A stretch of 64,000 bases of DNA, taken from Scolanthus callimorphus. Its lineage: Eukaryota; Cnidaria; Anthozoa; Actiniaria; Edwardsiidae. The translations under genes and the position numbers were made by a program. The stretch is from NCBI GenBank assembly GCA_033964015.1, contig CM066912.1, forward strand, positions 33,031,086 through 33,095,085, in the 5' to 3' direction. The notes under the pieces are model-generated. The model saw only the letters and a program-made list of their open reading frames with translations, did no database searches and was not told where the DNA came from. Of this stretch, positions 11,801-22,970 are shown piece after piece. Each line of letters begins with the position of its first letter. Within the stretch, counting starts at the first letter, position 1.

Positions 11801-14800
11801 GTCACGTGGTATGACGTCATCGATGACGTCAACATAGGAATAAAAGAATATATCTCGGGAAGGGATGAACCTCTGACAACCAAACTTGGGTGAAGTTGTC
11901 TAGGTGGCAAGGGGGGTGAAACTGCCTGGTCACGTGGTATGACGTCATCGATGACGTCATCATAGGAGGAAAAGAATATATCTCGGGAAGGGATGAACCT
12001 CAGACAACCAAACTTGGGTGAAGTTGTCTAGTTGGCAAGGGGGGTGAAACTGCTTGGTCACGTGGTATGACGTCATCGATGACGTCATCATAGAAGAAAA
12101 AGAAAATATTCGGGAAGGGATGAACCTCAGACAACCAAACTTAGGTGAAGTTTTCTTAGTGGCAAGGGGATGCAAGCTATAGTCACGTGGTATTACGGTG
12201 ACAGGCTACTTAATGTACAATGCATGGCAACTTTTTTCTCTCATTAACACAGAAAAAAGTAACCGGGAGCTCCGCTTTTAGCCAGCGGCTAAATCTATAT
12301 ATTACAAAGACACTAATTATTTTCAGGATAAAATTGAGCTGTACAATACATATACATTTTACAGTAAGTCATAAACAGAAAAAAAACATTTACATTGATA
12401 TTAAGAGTTCTATCTATGGGTAATATTATAAGAGGGACATAAAAGAGGGTGTGCATGTGCCCCCTTCCCCCATGGTCATACATTTTCAGTAGTTGCGACC
12501 ACCCTTTCCCAAATGCTGGCTATGGCCCAGTAATCCATGTATTATTATTTTGCTTAGTACCATAAAAATGCGTGATTCTGTATAGTGCATAAAAGGCATC
12601 TTGGGGCATGTGTTTGGTAGGACCAGCTCTAGCCAATCAGATTGCAAACATCCCTTGTGTTAAGTCCTGTTATCATCAGCGTTTTCTTGGGTCACGACTA
12701 AATGGTAGTTGGCATTACTTTTCTTTTCTGATTGGCTAAGTGTAATTACCTCGCCTCCTGATTGGTTGGTTATTGAATGGGTTTTGTTTCTGATTGGCTA
12801 AGTGTAATTACCTCGCCTCCTGATTGGCTGGTTGTTGAATGGGTTTCGTTTCTGATTGGCTAAGTGTAATTACCTCGCCTCCTGATTGGTTGGTTGTTGA
12901 GTGGGTTTTGTTTCTGATTGGCTAAGTGCTCGCCTCCTGATAGGCTGGTTGTTGAATGGGTTTTGTTTCTGATTGGCTAAGTGCATTTACTTTGCGGTTA
13001 TTTTTCTATGCTCATCTGAAATCCCTCTATCTGCTTTGTTGACTTTTCCAGGTATTTGGTCCTGTTCTTGTTGTACTGACATTCCGCACGGCCAAGGAAG
13101 CTATAACTATAGCAAACAACACAAGGTTTGGTTTGGGCTCTAGTGTGTGGAGTGAAAATCTTTCCCTTGCTACAGAGGTTGGCTTAAGTTTGAAAGCTGG
13201 TGCTGTCTGGATTAATGGGCATAACCTGTTTGATGCTGCCGCAGGATTTGGAGGATACAGGGAGAGCGGATTTGGAAGAGATGGGGGGAAAGAAGTAAGT
13301 TTTGTTTAAAGTTATCTGTTGTATGTTCAAGTTTATTTATTGACAAATTGACTTCTCACTGTACATCAAGTACAATCTGCATTGTGCATTCCCCCTTCAA
13401 CACAAACACTGGAAAATCTGCCCATGAAGTCAGAAGCTTTTACCTAGATACCCCACACAATTAAATGGAACTTAAATGCATGTTTCCAGCTAAAACAAAT
13501 ATGTTTCCAGCTACTGATTTGGGTACATGTAGTCAGTCCATAATATGTCTTAGTTCTTTGGCTCTAATAATTGTCGCACCTGTGGTATTGTTGCCATGGG
13601 AACCTCCTGGCTGCTTATTTCAACATTGCTTATTCCTATTTATTGACTAGTTAGCTTTTTCATTTTTGTTTTTTCATCACTTTTCCTCTCATCCACAGGG
13701 ACTTTATGAGTATGTCTGTCCTGCATGGCAAGAGAGACCTAGACCTGTTGTCGCTGATGTTGATGTGAAGAAGTTTGGTGCGACTGTACCTCAAGGTGTC
13801 CTCAACCCTGACTCCAACCCCATCAAGGCGCTAGAGGCTGGGAGTCTGAATGGGCATGCACTTCCTAGGTAAGATTTACAATGGACGATGCTTCCTGGCA
13901 ACTCTTGTTTTGTGATTGACACAAATATCTTACAGTACATGCTTCAAATGCAAACAACTCAATGTGCAGTCACAGAAAGAACTGAACAAGATCTGTTGAA
14001 ACCCTCAAAAGTATTTGGCAGCAACGTGAGGTTGAGGTCCTAGTGCAGGGCGGGTAGGGACAACTAAAATTTTGCAGGGTGGGACTAGCTGAGATGGGGT
14101 CCTCAACTGCCCAACTGTCAAAGTTACTAAAGTCTAGATCTCCAGCTTCCACCCTAGAAGTCTACATGTACATCTGGGTAGTTTTCCTTAATAATAATGT
14201 AGATGATTTCTGAAACATGTAAGCAACATGTCATTGTTGCTATGCGCGCTCCTTTTGTTTCTAGTTGTTGTTGCGCGCGATAAGCGCGCGCGGTATCTTC
14301 ACGCGTGTATATTTAACGGTTTCTGTAAACTTCATCAGTTGCCCTGATGAAGGCTTTTAAATAAAGCCGAAAATTTGGCACAAGAAGGTTTATTGTCATC
14401 TTTCAGTATTTAATGTTTATCTGGGTAGTTCTCCAGATTTAGACACCTATTTCATAATTATGTTGCTCTGTCACAACACTGTCTGTTGCAGTTTGCGGTG
14501 TGCCATGGGAGAAACAAAGAAGAATATAATTATTTGTGTTAACCAAGTACACATTTTTTTTTGCGAGTGATGCATTATAGAATCCCATGCTATGACTCTA
14601 TCCCGCGTGCTGATTGGCTGAAATCGAGGGAGATTTTTTGTGGAATTACATGGCTGCAAAGTAGAATTCAATGAAAACGCAGGACACCCACGAAATTTAA
14701 TTTCAACACGACAAATTTACAATTTATCAAGCGAGAAAGCGAGAACAATTACTTTCTAAAGTTTAAACTCTGTCAAACACTGTATGGAACGTCTTTTCGT

Positions 14801-17800
14801 TAACGTAGACTGCTAGCAGCCGCTACTTTGGCGCGTTTCCCAGAAAGCAAGCGCGACCCAGAAAGCGAGCGCGAACCCCCGACCCCAAAGTAGGGGCTGC
14901 TAGCAGTCTATCGTCAACGAAGACACTTCGCAATCAAGATTTTTAAGTTACATTTTCTTGGAATTGAAACAGTTTGGCAATGGCTTCCTTGGCGCGCGTA
15001 AATACTTTTTTGTAAATTATTAATTCAATAAAACCTCCGGCATGGGATTCAAAGAAAATCCATTACCCGTCGGGTAATGGATTTACCTATAGAATCATTT
15101 CGCTTATGCAGGCTGATAAGTATTGGCTATTAATTTATCCTAAGAATCAGTTTCGATGACTCCCATGACTCATGATGGTTTGTTCCAATGACACATAGTG
15201 GGCTGTAAAAGATGGCTGTGACGGTGCAACCTTTTCTGAAATGTGTATATTGTTTAACTTTCCCATTTCAGCATTGACCACACCTATAAGATGTACATTG
15301 GAGGAGCGCAAAAGAGACCTGATGGTAATTACTCAAGACCAATCCTCAACTCTGCAGGGGAGGTGATAGCACAGGTTGCTGATGGGAACAGGAAGGATGT
15401 CAGAGAAGCTGTCGAGGCCGCACACAAGGCTGCACCAGGGTAGGATGGTTTGACCATGTTTTGTTGTTTGTAACTGCTTGTGAGTGTGGAAATGTTAGTG
15501 ATAAGAACCAGCAGAACCAGCGCTTAGCACAGAAAATATGTTTGCAGTTACATTCACTTCTCCGCCCCATCATCTTTTCCCTAGAAGGTCTTGTTTTGTT
15601 GTTTGTAACTGCTTGTGAGTGTGGAAATGTTAGTGATGAGAACCTGCAGAACCAGCGCTTAGCACAGAAAATATGTTGCAGTGACATTCACTTCTCCGCC
15701 CCATCGTCTTTTCCCTAGAAGGTCTTGTTTTGTTGTTTGTAACTGCTTGTGAGTGTGGAAATGTTAGTGATGAGAACCAGCAGACCCAGCGCTTAGCATA
15801 GAAAATATGTTGCAGTTACATTCACTTCTCCGCCCCATCGTCTTTTCCCAAGAAGGTCTATAATGATTGCACCTGATCAATCCACCAACATACACGTTTC
15901 TACAGTTTAAGTGGATAATAAACGTAGGCATATATCGTCATGCAACCAGAGATACAACACAATGAGGAAGCAGGAAGCATGAAATAAATTCAAATGAATC
16001 CCAAATGGGACGGTATGAACGGACCTTGCCCATGCGAGGTACTGTCCATCAGTTTACTTTGATTTCCCATGTTTCTTAATTTTCACTTTTATCTACTTGT
16101 CACTTTTTAGCTGGGGCAAAAGAGCTGCTCACAACAGAGCTCAGATCGTGTACTACCTGGCAGAGAACCTGGAAATGAGACGAGAAGAGATAGCTCAGCG
16201 CATATCTACCATGACAGGACGGACTGTGGATGACGCTAAAACGGAAGTCGACACCTCAATACAGAGACTCTTTTACTATGGTGCATATGCTGACAAATAT
16301 GGCGGATCTGTGCAGGTACACTTAGGGAGTCACTCACACACTCGCTATCCGTTAACATCAATTACAGCCGGTCATCGGGCATTGTCCAATCAAAATCGCC
16401 AAACGATTTGTTGGCCCCAGTCAATCCATCAGTGATCAAGCATAAAGGGTGACCATGGCATGAAAATGATCATTCAATCTAGAATGTCAAACCCTTTCTA
16501 TGTTTTGTTCATTAACTGCAGGATTCTTCTTTCTTGTTTGTTGATACAGGAGACACCATTCTATGGCGCTACTGTTAAAATCCATGAACCAGTGGGAGTG
16601 ATCGGCATTGCTTGTCCAGATGAGTTCCCTCTACTAGGCTTTGTCTCCCTGTTGGCGCCCGCTGTAGTTAGAGGCAATACCGTCATCGTAGTACCAAGTC
16701 CCAAGCATCCAATTGTTGCCTTGGATATGTATCAGGTAATGGACGATTCCATTCTTGAACCCAGAGCTCCCCGGCTCGTCACCTCGCGGGGAAAGCTCTG
16801 GTGACAGCCACTGACGCATGCGCGAGATTTGATACAGAGCCGATGAGATAAACACCTTTCTGCGCATGCCCCAACGTTCAAAATCAGCCAATCAGCGAAG
16901 GCCCTCAATTGGATGTCCCCAGAGCCTCCCCTGCGAGCAGACAAGCTGGGAAGCTCTGGCTACGAGAATGGGACGCTTTCAGCTATATGCGCACGCATTC
17001 TTCTTTATTCAGAAATGCCCAAGCCGTGGCCCACAACTACCAGAATGCAGCGCGCGCTTTTTTAGCAGTTTGTTCGACAAATGTCCCACATCTACCGACA
17101 TGCAGCGCGCGCGTGCGTTATAGCGGGAATCGTCCATTGGCTCCGTTTGCACAAATAGTCGATTTTTTATCACTGTTAAGGGGGCAGTGTCACAATTATA
17201 GGGTTAATTTATGGAAGACGCAAGCGAAAGGCAAGTGTGAATCACAGCGACGCAAGCGCAAGTCTAAAATCAACATTGATTAGTTACTTGCGCTTGCGTT
17301 CACTTGATTCACACTAGACGCAAGCACAAGCCTAAAATGGGCATTTCCAGAAAATAAAGGTACCCTCCCCACGGGCGGCACTAGTTTTTGACCCCCCCAT
17401 GCATCCAGAATTTCCAAAATGGTTTAACCCCCATGCATATAGAATTCCGGGCAGGTTAAAGAAATCCAGCTTCGAAAACCACCCCTTGCAATCAGAATTC
17501 CGAGCTCTTAAACCCCCCCATCCCATCGGAATTTCCAAATGCCGCCCGTGTGGGGGTACCTTTATTTTCTGGAATTGCCCAATAAACATTAGTTGCGGTT
17601 ACACACACCTTGGGTTTTGAGTCTACCCAAGGCTACGGGTGTGGGGCTGGGTTCGTCTCGGGTTTGAAATTGCCTATGGTAAAGCGGTCACACTGTACAG
17701 ACATACCCTCGGTGATTTTTCTTTTCTTGCAACGTGATTGGCCTAGGCGTCTCCGGGCTGTATTTCCTGAGCTCTTTAGGTCTGGAACTGTCGCGTGAAA

Positions 17801-18975
17801 TTCTTTTGTTCTTTTTGACGTATCCTTGGAAACCTCAACTAGGAGATTTCGGTCTGGGAACAGCGGTTACACTAAATAGTTTTCTCAACGCGGTCGAAAT
17901 GCCCTTTCCACACGGGAAAAGGCGCTAGTGTAACCGCAACTATTGATTACTTACTTGCACTTGCGTTCACGTGATGATGCCATCCTCGCGCGCCAGGGTC
18001 CTCAAGGGCAACCGATCTCAACGTCTCGACTTTCTTGCACTTGCGTTCACGTGATGATGCCATCCTCGCGCGCCAGGGTCCTCAAGGGCAACCGAGCGCA
18101 ACGTCTCGACTTTCTTGCACTTGCGTTCACGTGATGATGCCATCCTCGCGCGCCAGGGTCCTCAAGGGCAACCGAGCGTAACGTCTCGACTTTCTTGCAC
18201 TTGCGGCTGCGCTTGCGGCTGCGCTTGCGTTGTATTCGGAGCCACAAAAGGGAAATGCACTAGACTAGTATTTTTGCTATCCTTCAGTTATTTTATGCTA
18301 TCCTTCAGTTATTTTATGCTAAAATCGTGACACCGAATTTATTTCAAAATACTGCGAACATTTTCGCCAACGCAATAACTCCTTTCTTCAAATCACACGC
18401 TCGTTTTAAAACTTAGAAGAAAGTGGTGCAGGAAGTTTTTTCTTGTAGTTAATGGCGGAAAATTTGGTTCTGAAGCATGTAGTCCTTGCAAGTTAAATCC
18501 TGCGTGAAATCACACAGACCCAAACCGTGGTTTGCTAGGCGGTGATTACATGAGACCGCTTGGAACTCAGAGCGATCTGAGTTCATACCGGTCTCATGTA
18601 ATCACCGCCTTGTAGAGCTCGCAGAATTGTGAAAATTGGAGTAAAGTTCTCATGTACTGTGTCTTCCGTTCCAAGGTCTTTGACACGTCTGATCTGCCTG
18701 GGGGTGTGGTTAACATTGTGACCGGTGACCGGGACCATTTGACCAAGTACCTCACAGAACACCAAGATGTCCAGGCAATGTGGTACTTTGGTACCGCCGA
18801 GGGCAGCAAGTTTGTAGAATATACATCAGCAGTGAATGTTAAGCGTACCTGGGTTAACTACGGAGTGTCCAGGAACTGGCTAGATTCCCAACAGGGCCAG
18901 GGGATAGAGTTTTTATTTAATTCTGTAGAGTGTAAAAATATGTGGTTACCTATGGGAGATATTTTTGCTAATTAA
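5870..18975 (+). CDS. ALDH16A1: Aldehyde dehydrogenase family 16 member A1, complete, 12 exons
   Basis: Exons: 5870-6113, 7577-7866, 7983-8260, 8604-8756, 9549-9746, 10355-10453, 13052-13294, 13699-13868, 15272-15439, 16111-16315, 16550-16735 and 18676-18975 (TAA). All have GT/AG borders and matching phases, giving about 844 residues once one indel is allowed for. ALDH16 has two tandem ALDH modules, the second truncated. Exons 1-7 carry PWNFP (~191-195), the NAD-binding motif FTGSTEVG across exons 3/4, the general base in LELGGKSP (E290) and the nucleophile in GQVCSAGSR (C324). The E-to-C spacing of 34 matches E268/C302 of ALDH2. Mammalian ALDH16A1 lacks the cysteine, so this copy is probably catalytically competent. 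Exons 9-12 form the second module, ending in the family's WLPMGD signature plus four residues. The start is the first ATG in frame, since a stop precedes it at ~5672 with no ATG between. Exon 2 has an apparent one-base deletion near 7659 that makes an immediate TGA; adding one G restores the family sequence. Substrate unknown. Confidence 0.93.
6637..6769. mobile_element. Short TIR element in ALDH16A1 intron 1
   Basis: TACCTCCGTGTAAGAACC near 6637 is mirrored by GGTTCTTACACAGAGGTA ending at ~6769. Another element with AAGAACCT-type ends lies at 42794-42930. Confidence 0.6.
7017..7396. mobile_element. Foldback/MITE element in ALDH16A1 intron 1
   Basis: Arms of ~40 bases (ATGGGGAGTTTGCAGGTGTT at the left, its reverse complement ending at ~7396) enclose ~300 bases. 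The centre (about 7183-7222) is a second hairpin built on GTGGTGGGCA / TGCCCACCAC. No coding capacity. Confidence 0.7.
9176..9312. repeat. Dispersed repeat with C and G homopolymers (family C)
   Basis: Contains GGAAGGGTGTTGAAAAGT followed by C runs, CACCCCTCTGGAATTTCC, GGTAAATTGACCCCCACCC and a ~16-base G run. The same order of motifs recurs at 33780-33950, so this is a transposable family, not random low complexity. It lies in ALDH16A1 intron 4. Confidence 0.65.
10510..11240. mobile_element. TIR element with GGTCTCGGTCAGGG ends, ALDH16A1 intron 6
   Basis: ACGGTCTCGGTCAGGGTAAA at ~10514 is mirrored by TTTTCCCTGACCGAGACCTT ending at ~11234, enclosing ~720 AT-rich bases without an open frame. 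Most likely a non-autonomous DNA transposon. Confidence 0.7.
11253..12292. mobile_element. Element with AGCGGAGCTCC ends carrying a 128-bp array
   Basis: The left end reads TTTTAGCGGAGCTCC, followed by a GCGGCCGAAGGCCGC hairpin; the right end has the inverted GGAGCTCCGCTTTTAG. Between them sits the 128-bp tandem array at 11466-12165. A related, inverted GC-rich end occurs at 40965-41022, and a short AAAAGCGGAGCTCCC end at ~36594. This suggests a dispersed non-autonomous family that carries satellites. Confidence 0.6.
11466..12165. repeat. 128-bp tandem array with paired CRE palindromes (about 5.5 units)
   Basis: The period is exactly 128 bases, measured at 11556, 11684, 11812, 11940 and 12068. 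Each unit contains TCTCGGGAAGGGATGAACC, CACGTGG and the palindrome TGACGTCATCGATGACGTCA, which holds two full CRE sites (TGACGTCA) overlapping an ATCGAT core. The third unit has one degraded site. The array lies in ALDH16A1 intron 6. Confidence 0.85.
12716..12984. repeat. 62-bp tandem array rich in inverted CCAAT boxes
   Basis: The unit starts with TCTGATTGGCTAAGTG and has copies at ~12727, 12789, 12851, 12913 and 12968. Each unit has two CTGATTGG or CTGATAGG motifs (reverse CCAAT boxes). It lies ~70 bases before ALDH16A1 exon 7. Confidence 0.8.
14791..14924. mobile_element. Short TIR element, ALDH16A1 intron 8
   Basis: GTCTTTTCGTTAACGTAGAC-TGCTAGCAG at the left is mirrored by CTGCTAGCAGTCTATCGTCA-ACGAAGAC at the right. 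The middle has direct AGAAAGCRAGCGCGA repeats. GGGGCTGCTAGCAGT also occurs near 2268. Confidence 0.65.
15440..15858. repeat. ~134-bp tandem array starting at the ALDH16A1 intron 9 donor
   Basis: Three copies of a unit with GTTTTGTTGTTTGTAACTGC start at ~15458, 15593 and 15727 and end with CGCCCCATCRTCTTTTCCC. The first copy begins within ~20 bases of the exon 9 splice donor at 15439/15440. Confidence 0.8.
16745..16970. mobile_element. Dispersed repeat family A, near-complete copy
   Basis: It opens with ATTCTTGAACCCAGAGCTCC and closes with GGAGCTCTGG-type sequence ending TACGAGAATGG; the ends are inverted repeats. It sits ten bases after the donor of ALDH16A1 exon 11. Other copies: 1585-1904, 41180-41388 and 54692-54850. 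Confidence 0.7.
16971..17137. repeat. Dispersed repeat family B, directly after family A
   Basis: Starts with GCTTTCAGCTAT and has CTTCTTTATTCAGAAATGCC, ACAACTACCAGAATGCAGCG and AATCGTCCATTGG. A family A copy is followed by family B again at 54692-55045, so the two may travel together. Confidence 0.65.
17339..17580. mobile_element. TIR element (~242 bp), ALDH16A1 intron 11
   Basis: The arms GGGCATTTCCAGAAAATAAA and TTTATTTTCTGGAATTGCCC pair over ~40 bases through a GGTACC and GGGCGGCA segment. The interior holds C-rich CCCCCCATGCATCCAGAATTTCC-like repeats. Confidence 0.75.
17591..17941. mobile_element. TIR element with AGTTGCGGTTACAC ends
   Basis: AGTTGCGGTTACAC at 17591 is mirrored by GTGTAACCGCAACT ending at 17941, flanked on both sides by ATT (a possible target-site duplication). 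Length ~351 bases, non-coding. Confidence 0.75.
17951..18235. repeat. 80-bp tandem array (about 3.5 units)
   Basis: The unit carries CACTTGCGTTCACGTGATGA and CTCGCGCGCCAGGGTCCTCA. Copies are spaced exactly 80 bases apart (17958, 18038, 18118, 18198), and the last dissolves into short GCGGCTGCGCTT repeats. Confidence 0.85.
18537..18610. mobile_element. 74-base near-perfect hairpin just before ALDH16A1 exon 12
   Basis: AGGCGGTGATTACATGAGAC pairs with GTCTCATGTAATCACCGCCT, with a further ACTCAGA/TCTGAGT stem at the centre. It lies 65 bases before the exon 12 acceptor, so it could fold in the pre-mRNA close to the branch-point region. Confidence 0.75.
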
Positions 18976-19299
18976 AAGGTTTATCGATGTAATTAAAAGG
19001 TTTTTCGAAATTCGAGAGTTGCCGAAGAATACTGCAGGCAGGATTTCTTCAGCTCCAGGAATTCCCTGGTCATTTATTGTACTCCTGCAAAGTCTTGAAA
19101 AAACACCTGGAAAAATTCCGAAACAAGCCTTCTGTAAGGCAGACACAATGGGTAGTCACAAAAATAACCCCAGGTTCAGCAACCAACCCTGGATATTTTA
19201 GATTGTCCCTACCCACCCTGGAATTTCAGTGAAATTTCTCATGACAACCCTTGATATAATGTTTGCTCACTCTTGAAATTTTGTTTTTTACTGGCAGGG

Positions 19300-19365
19300 A
19301 CGGATTTAGGGGGGGGGGGGGGGGGGACCGTGAGCACGCCCCATCCCCCCCCCCCCCTTTTCGGG
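19300..19365. repeat. Long G run followed by a C run
   Basis: GACGGATTTA leads into ~20 G, then ~14 bases later ~14 C. The two runs can pair with each other or form G-quadruplexes. Similar G runs occur near 9297, 21822, 22070, 25021, 34647 and 38885. Confidence 0.8.
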
Positions 19366-19924
19366 AGATTTTGCGATACATTTACTGTTTTTGCTGGAGG
19401 AAATTTGAATGTTTTCACTATCCTGCCCCCCTCCCCTTTCTGGAATTCCTGGATCCAGTGAATTGCTACCAGTGCAAAGGAGTTGCGTTCTCCGTCAAAC
19501 GTTCCAAAAAGTACAAGTTACGGCTGCTGGTAAAATAACAGCTGATTGGGACGCCAGTTCCGGCTCAGATTTTACAAGTTCTCGGCAGACGTGATAATCC
19601 GGTATGAGGAAAGATATGTATCTCTTGTTTATCTGTTTTTATCACCATCACACTATCACGAATCCTGCATTTTTGATTGGCTCAAAACTCACTGTCTATT
19701 GAGTCATAGATAGTGAGTTTTGTAAAGGCCGGCGTTTTGAAGAAAAACAAAACAATGGCGGCCTCTAAAAAGTTTCTTTATCCGAAGGTAGTGTGATTTT
19801 ACTGAACTCGCTCTCGATTTCTATGAGCTTGAAGACTCCTCGTCAACTATCAGCTCATAGAAATCTCGAGCTCGTAATCTAATTGTTAAATAGAAGAATG
19901 AAGTCCATGTAGTGTACCCTGGTT

Positions 19925-20064
19925 CCAGGGTGAAGTTTCCGTGTTTTAGAGCCAAGTTCAGTCGTATTTTGGTTATTTTAGTTCGTTTTGCTTCAGTGAT
20001 TCTAGTCTTTGTTTCTTTCTGAAACTTCACCCTGGGGCTCGAAAACACGGAAACTTCACCCTGT
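19925..20064. mobile_element. Nested ~140-base MITE in the left arm of the foldback element
   Basis: CAGGGTGAAGTTTCCGTGTT pairs with AACACGGAAACTTCACCCTG. The opposite arm (~23630) reads straight through this position (TTCCAGTAGTGC in reverse complement), showing that this piece was inserted after the arms formed. Confidence 0.75.
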
Positions 20065-22277
20065 AGTGCAGGAATTTGGTGAAAAATTGTTCATTTTGAT
20101 GGAAAAAGCATGAAACTTGGCAGAGTGATAGTGTCCCATGCTGAGCAATTCTGGATGTAGACCCACCCTTGATAACGAATACTGCCAGTTTTCTAACAGT
20201 GGAATAAATTATCCTTTAAATTAATAAAATGACGCGTTGCCTTTTGCCTACAGACACAAAATTTTGTATCGTGACAGAGTATTTAAGTAATCATCCATGC
20301 AAGAAGGAACCGAAACTCCATTGTTCTACGGCATTCAGAGTTCCCCACATAAGATGTGTTCCATTCTTTTACCACAGAAAGTTGTCATGACTAGTAACAT
20401 AATACAAGTGAACCAATTATTGATTTCGACTTGCTTGAGAAAATATAGCGATAATAACTCTCCAGACCAATCAGATTAAAGAAAAACAAAGGAAAGAGAA
20501 TCACTATTTTACTCTAGGTTCCCCATATACGAAGTCTTCAAAAATTGTATATCCTGTATATGAGTACCACATGTGCTTATATCTTACAATAAATCCTGAG
20601 AAAAGTCTTTCTTTCATGGTAATTTGACCAATTTTTGTGTTTAAGCCAATGAAATCGCCGATATTTTCAATAGAAAATAATTGCATGCCAGCATGCTCTG
20701 CCGTTGGCTTGGGTACTTCTTATACGGACCATCACTTAATACCCTACAATTCTACAATACGTAACACCTCCCTGATCATGTACTTCCAGAGTTCCAAGAT
20801 GGAATTCATTATCATATAGAATCAGTAACATAGGGCAGTGCCTTCAAGATACATGCATGGAAATTAGTGTGAAAATGGACCATGGTGCAATGGGCAAATT
20901 CGCATGTAGACCCACGCCCTAACTCATGCACTTCCAGTTTTATCGAAGTGGAATTAATTATCCTTTAAACTTAACAATATGACGTGTTGCCTTTTGTCTT
21001 CAGACACAGAATTTTGTATCGTGACAGAGTACTTAATACCCTACAATTCTACAATGCGTGACACCCCCCTGATCATGTACTTCCAGTTTACCAAGATGGG
21101 ATTTATTATCACAAAATCAGTAACAGAGGGTGTTGCCTTCAATAACACGCATGCAAATTCACGTGAAGATGGACCATGGTACAATGTGCAATGTAGACCC
21201 ACGCCCTGACTCATGCACTTCCAGTTTTATCGAAGTGGAATTAATAAGTCTAAAGCAGGGTTCCCACGGGTCCTTAAAAACCTGAAATGCCCTTTTCGAG
21301 CCCTGGAAAGTCATGGAATTTTCACAAAAACCCATCAAAGCCATTAAAAGTCATGGAAATATTTTACAGAAGAAAGATTTGCGAGATGTTGAGTGTGTAT
21401 ATTGAATAATAAAAATAAGGGAACCTGAAAAGGTCCTTGAAAGTCCTGGAATTTTGAGTACCTGAAAACGTGGGAATCTTGTCTAGGAATAAGAATTTTG
21501 GATTCGACTTGTCGTCGCTGCCCTCTTCCTCGATGCTCTCTAGCTGTTGCCTTGAGGGTGTCTGGTGGATACCAGTCCCATACAACGTCAACTCTTTGTA
21601 AATGGCTTATGATACATGGAAGAAAAACTAGTGTCCCATAGTTCTGAAAGGTTTTACTTGTACCTGGTTTTGCCAGGCGGGAGCATTCAGCACCACAGCA
21701 TCGACGACCGGGGATGGATGATGGATTATCTTGTTTTGGAGGACATTCCCTTTCAATGCAAAGAAGGAGATCTGACTTTGTCCCTGGGCGAAGATCCCCG
21801 TGCTTGGACAAAGCAAAGCAGGGGGGGGGGGGGGGGGACGCGCTGTTCTCATGCCGGATAAATTCGTCGAAATCCCCTCCACGCACTTGACAAAAATTGA
21901 GCAAACAAAGCGCAGTCCTCTTTCAAAGTCTTCTTTCAAAGCTTACCAGCTTATCATTTCTATTTGGTCAAGTGTTGTTACAAAAATATAATGTCTCTAT
22001 ATGTCACGATTTTTGTTGCTGCAATCATGTTCTGATATATTCCATCCGTCTGGTACTGTAAGTATATGACGGGGGGGGGGGGGGAGTTGCTTGATCATGA
22101 ATAGCAAAACATGCAATAAATGATACACTCTTAACATACAGAATTTCACCCTTGGTCCGTTCGAGAGCCTGACCGACCACTTTAAAGACTAATTTTAATT
22201 CCACTCGATAAAACTGGAAGTGCATGGGTCGGGGTTAGGGTCTACATGCGAATTTGCCCATGGTCCATTTTCACGTG

Positions 22278-22970
22278 AATCTCAGGTAAGTTAAGGCCTG
22301 GGCGGAAGCCCGATCCAAAATGGCGGACGTAAAACTGAGGGGGTGGTCCATCTCAAAACCAATGCCTCTGAGGGATCCAAACAATCTACATTTGAATACC
22401 TTTGATCATTCTCAATAATTTTCACCAATGTTGGTCTCTATGGCAACAAATGCATGACCTCTGACCTTAAATTTAATTTCTAGGAAAATGGCCTCTGCAT
22501 TCAATGGGGAAAAGCGAAATCGTTCCCCAGAGTCCATTATAGTGCTTGTTATATAGTGTACATTATTGATCCAACGAGGATGGCTGGAAATGTTTTTTAG
22601 GATAGCCTTATTTGTGATGATGTAATATGACACCTCTCCTTTTCTTAAAATATGGATAACTTGGACACCCATCCTCGTTGGAATGGTAATATACACCCGA
22701 CACTGGTCATAATAAGACCCATTGGGAAACCATTGGTATGACCCCCATCGAATGCAGAGGACTGAAAGAAAATTGTGCCTTTGTCACGCTCTTACGAGTC
22801 ACGCAACCCGTTGACATGGTAACAAAATACATCAAATGAAACGTCTCACCGGGTAGAGCAACCTTAACGAAAAACATTCTACAGAAGATATTTTATCTAC
22901 CCTAGAGAATTTTTTTCAGTATTTTTCGCATTTTTTTGAAAAACACCCATGCCTTAATATACCTGAGATT
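22278..22970. mobile_element. Nested ~690-base TIR element in the right arm of the foldback element
   Basis: CTCAGGTAAGTTAAGGC at the left is mirrored by GCCTTAATATACCTGAG at the right. The foldback module resumes on both sides (CACGTGAAT then ATTTCAATGCATG), giving a clear empty site for comparison with the intact module at ~23270. Internal sequence repeats CCAACGAGGATGG in both orientations. Confidence 0.75.
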
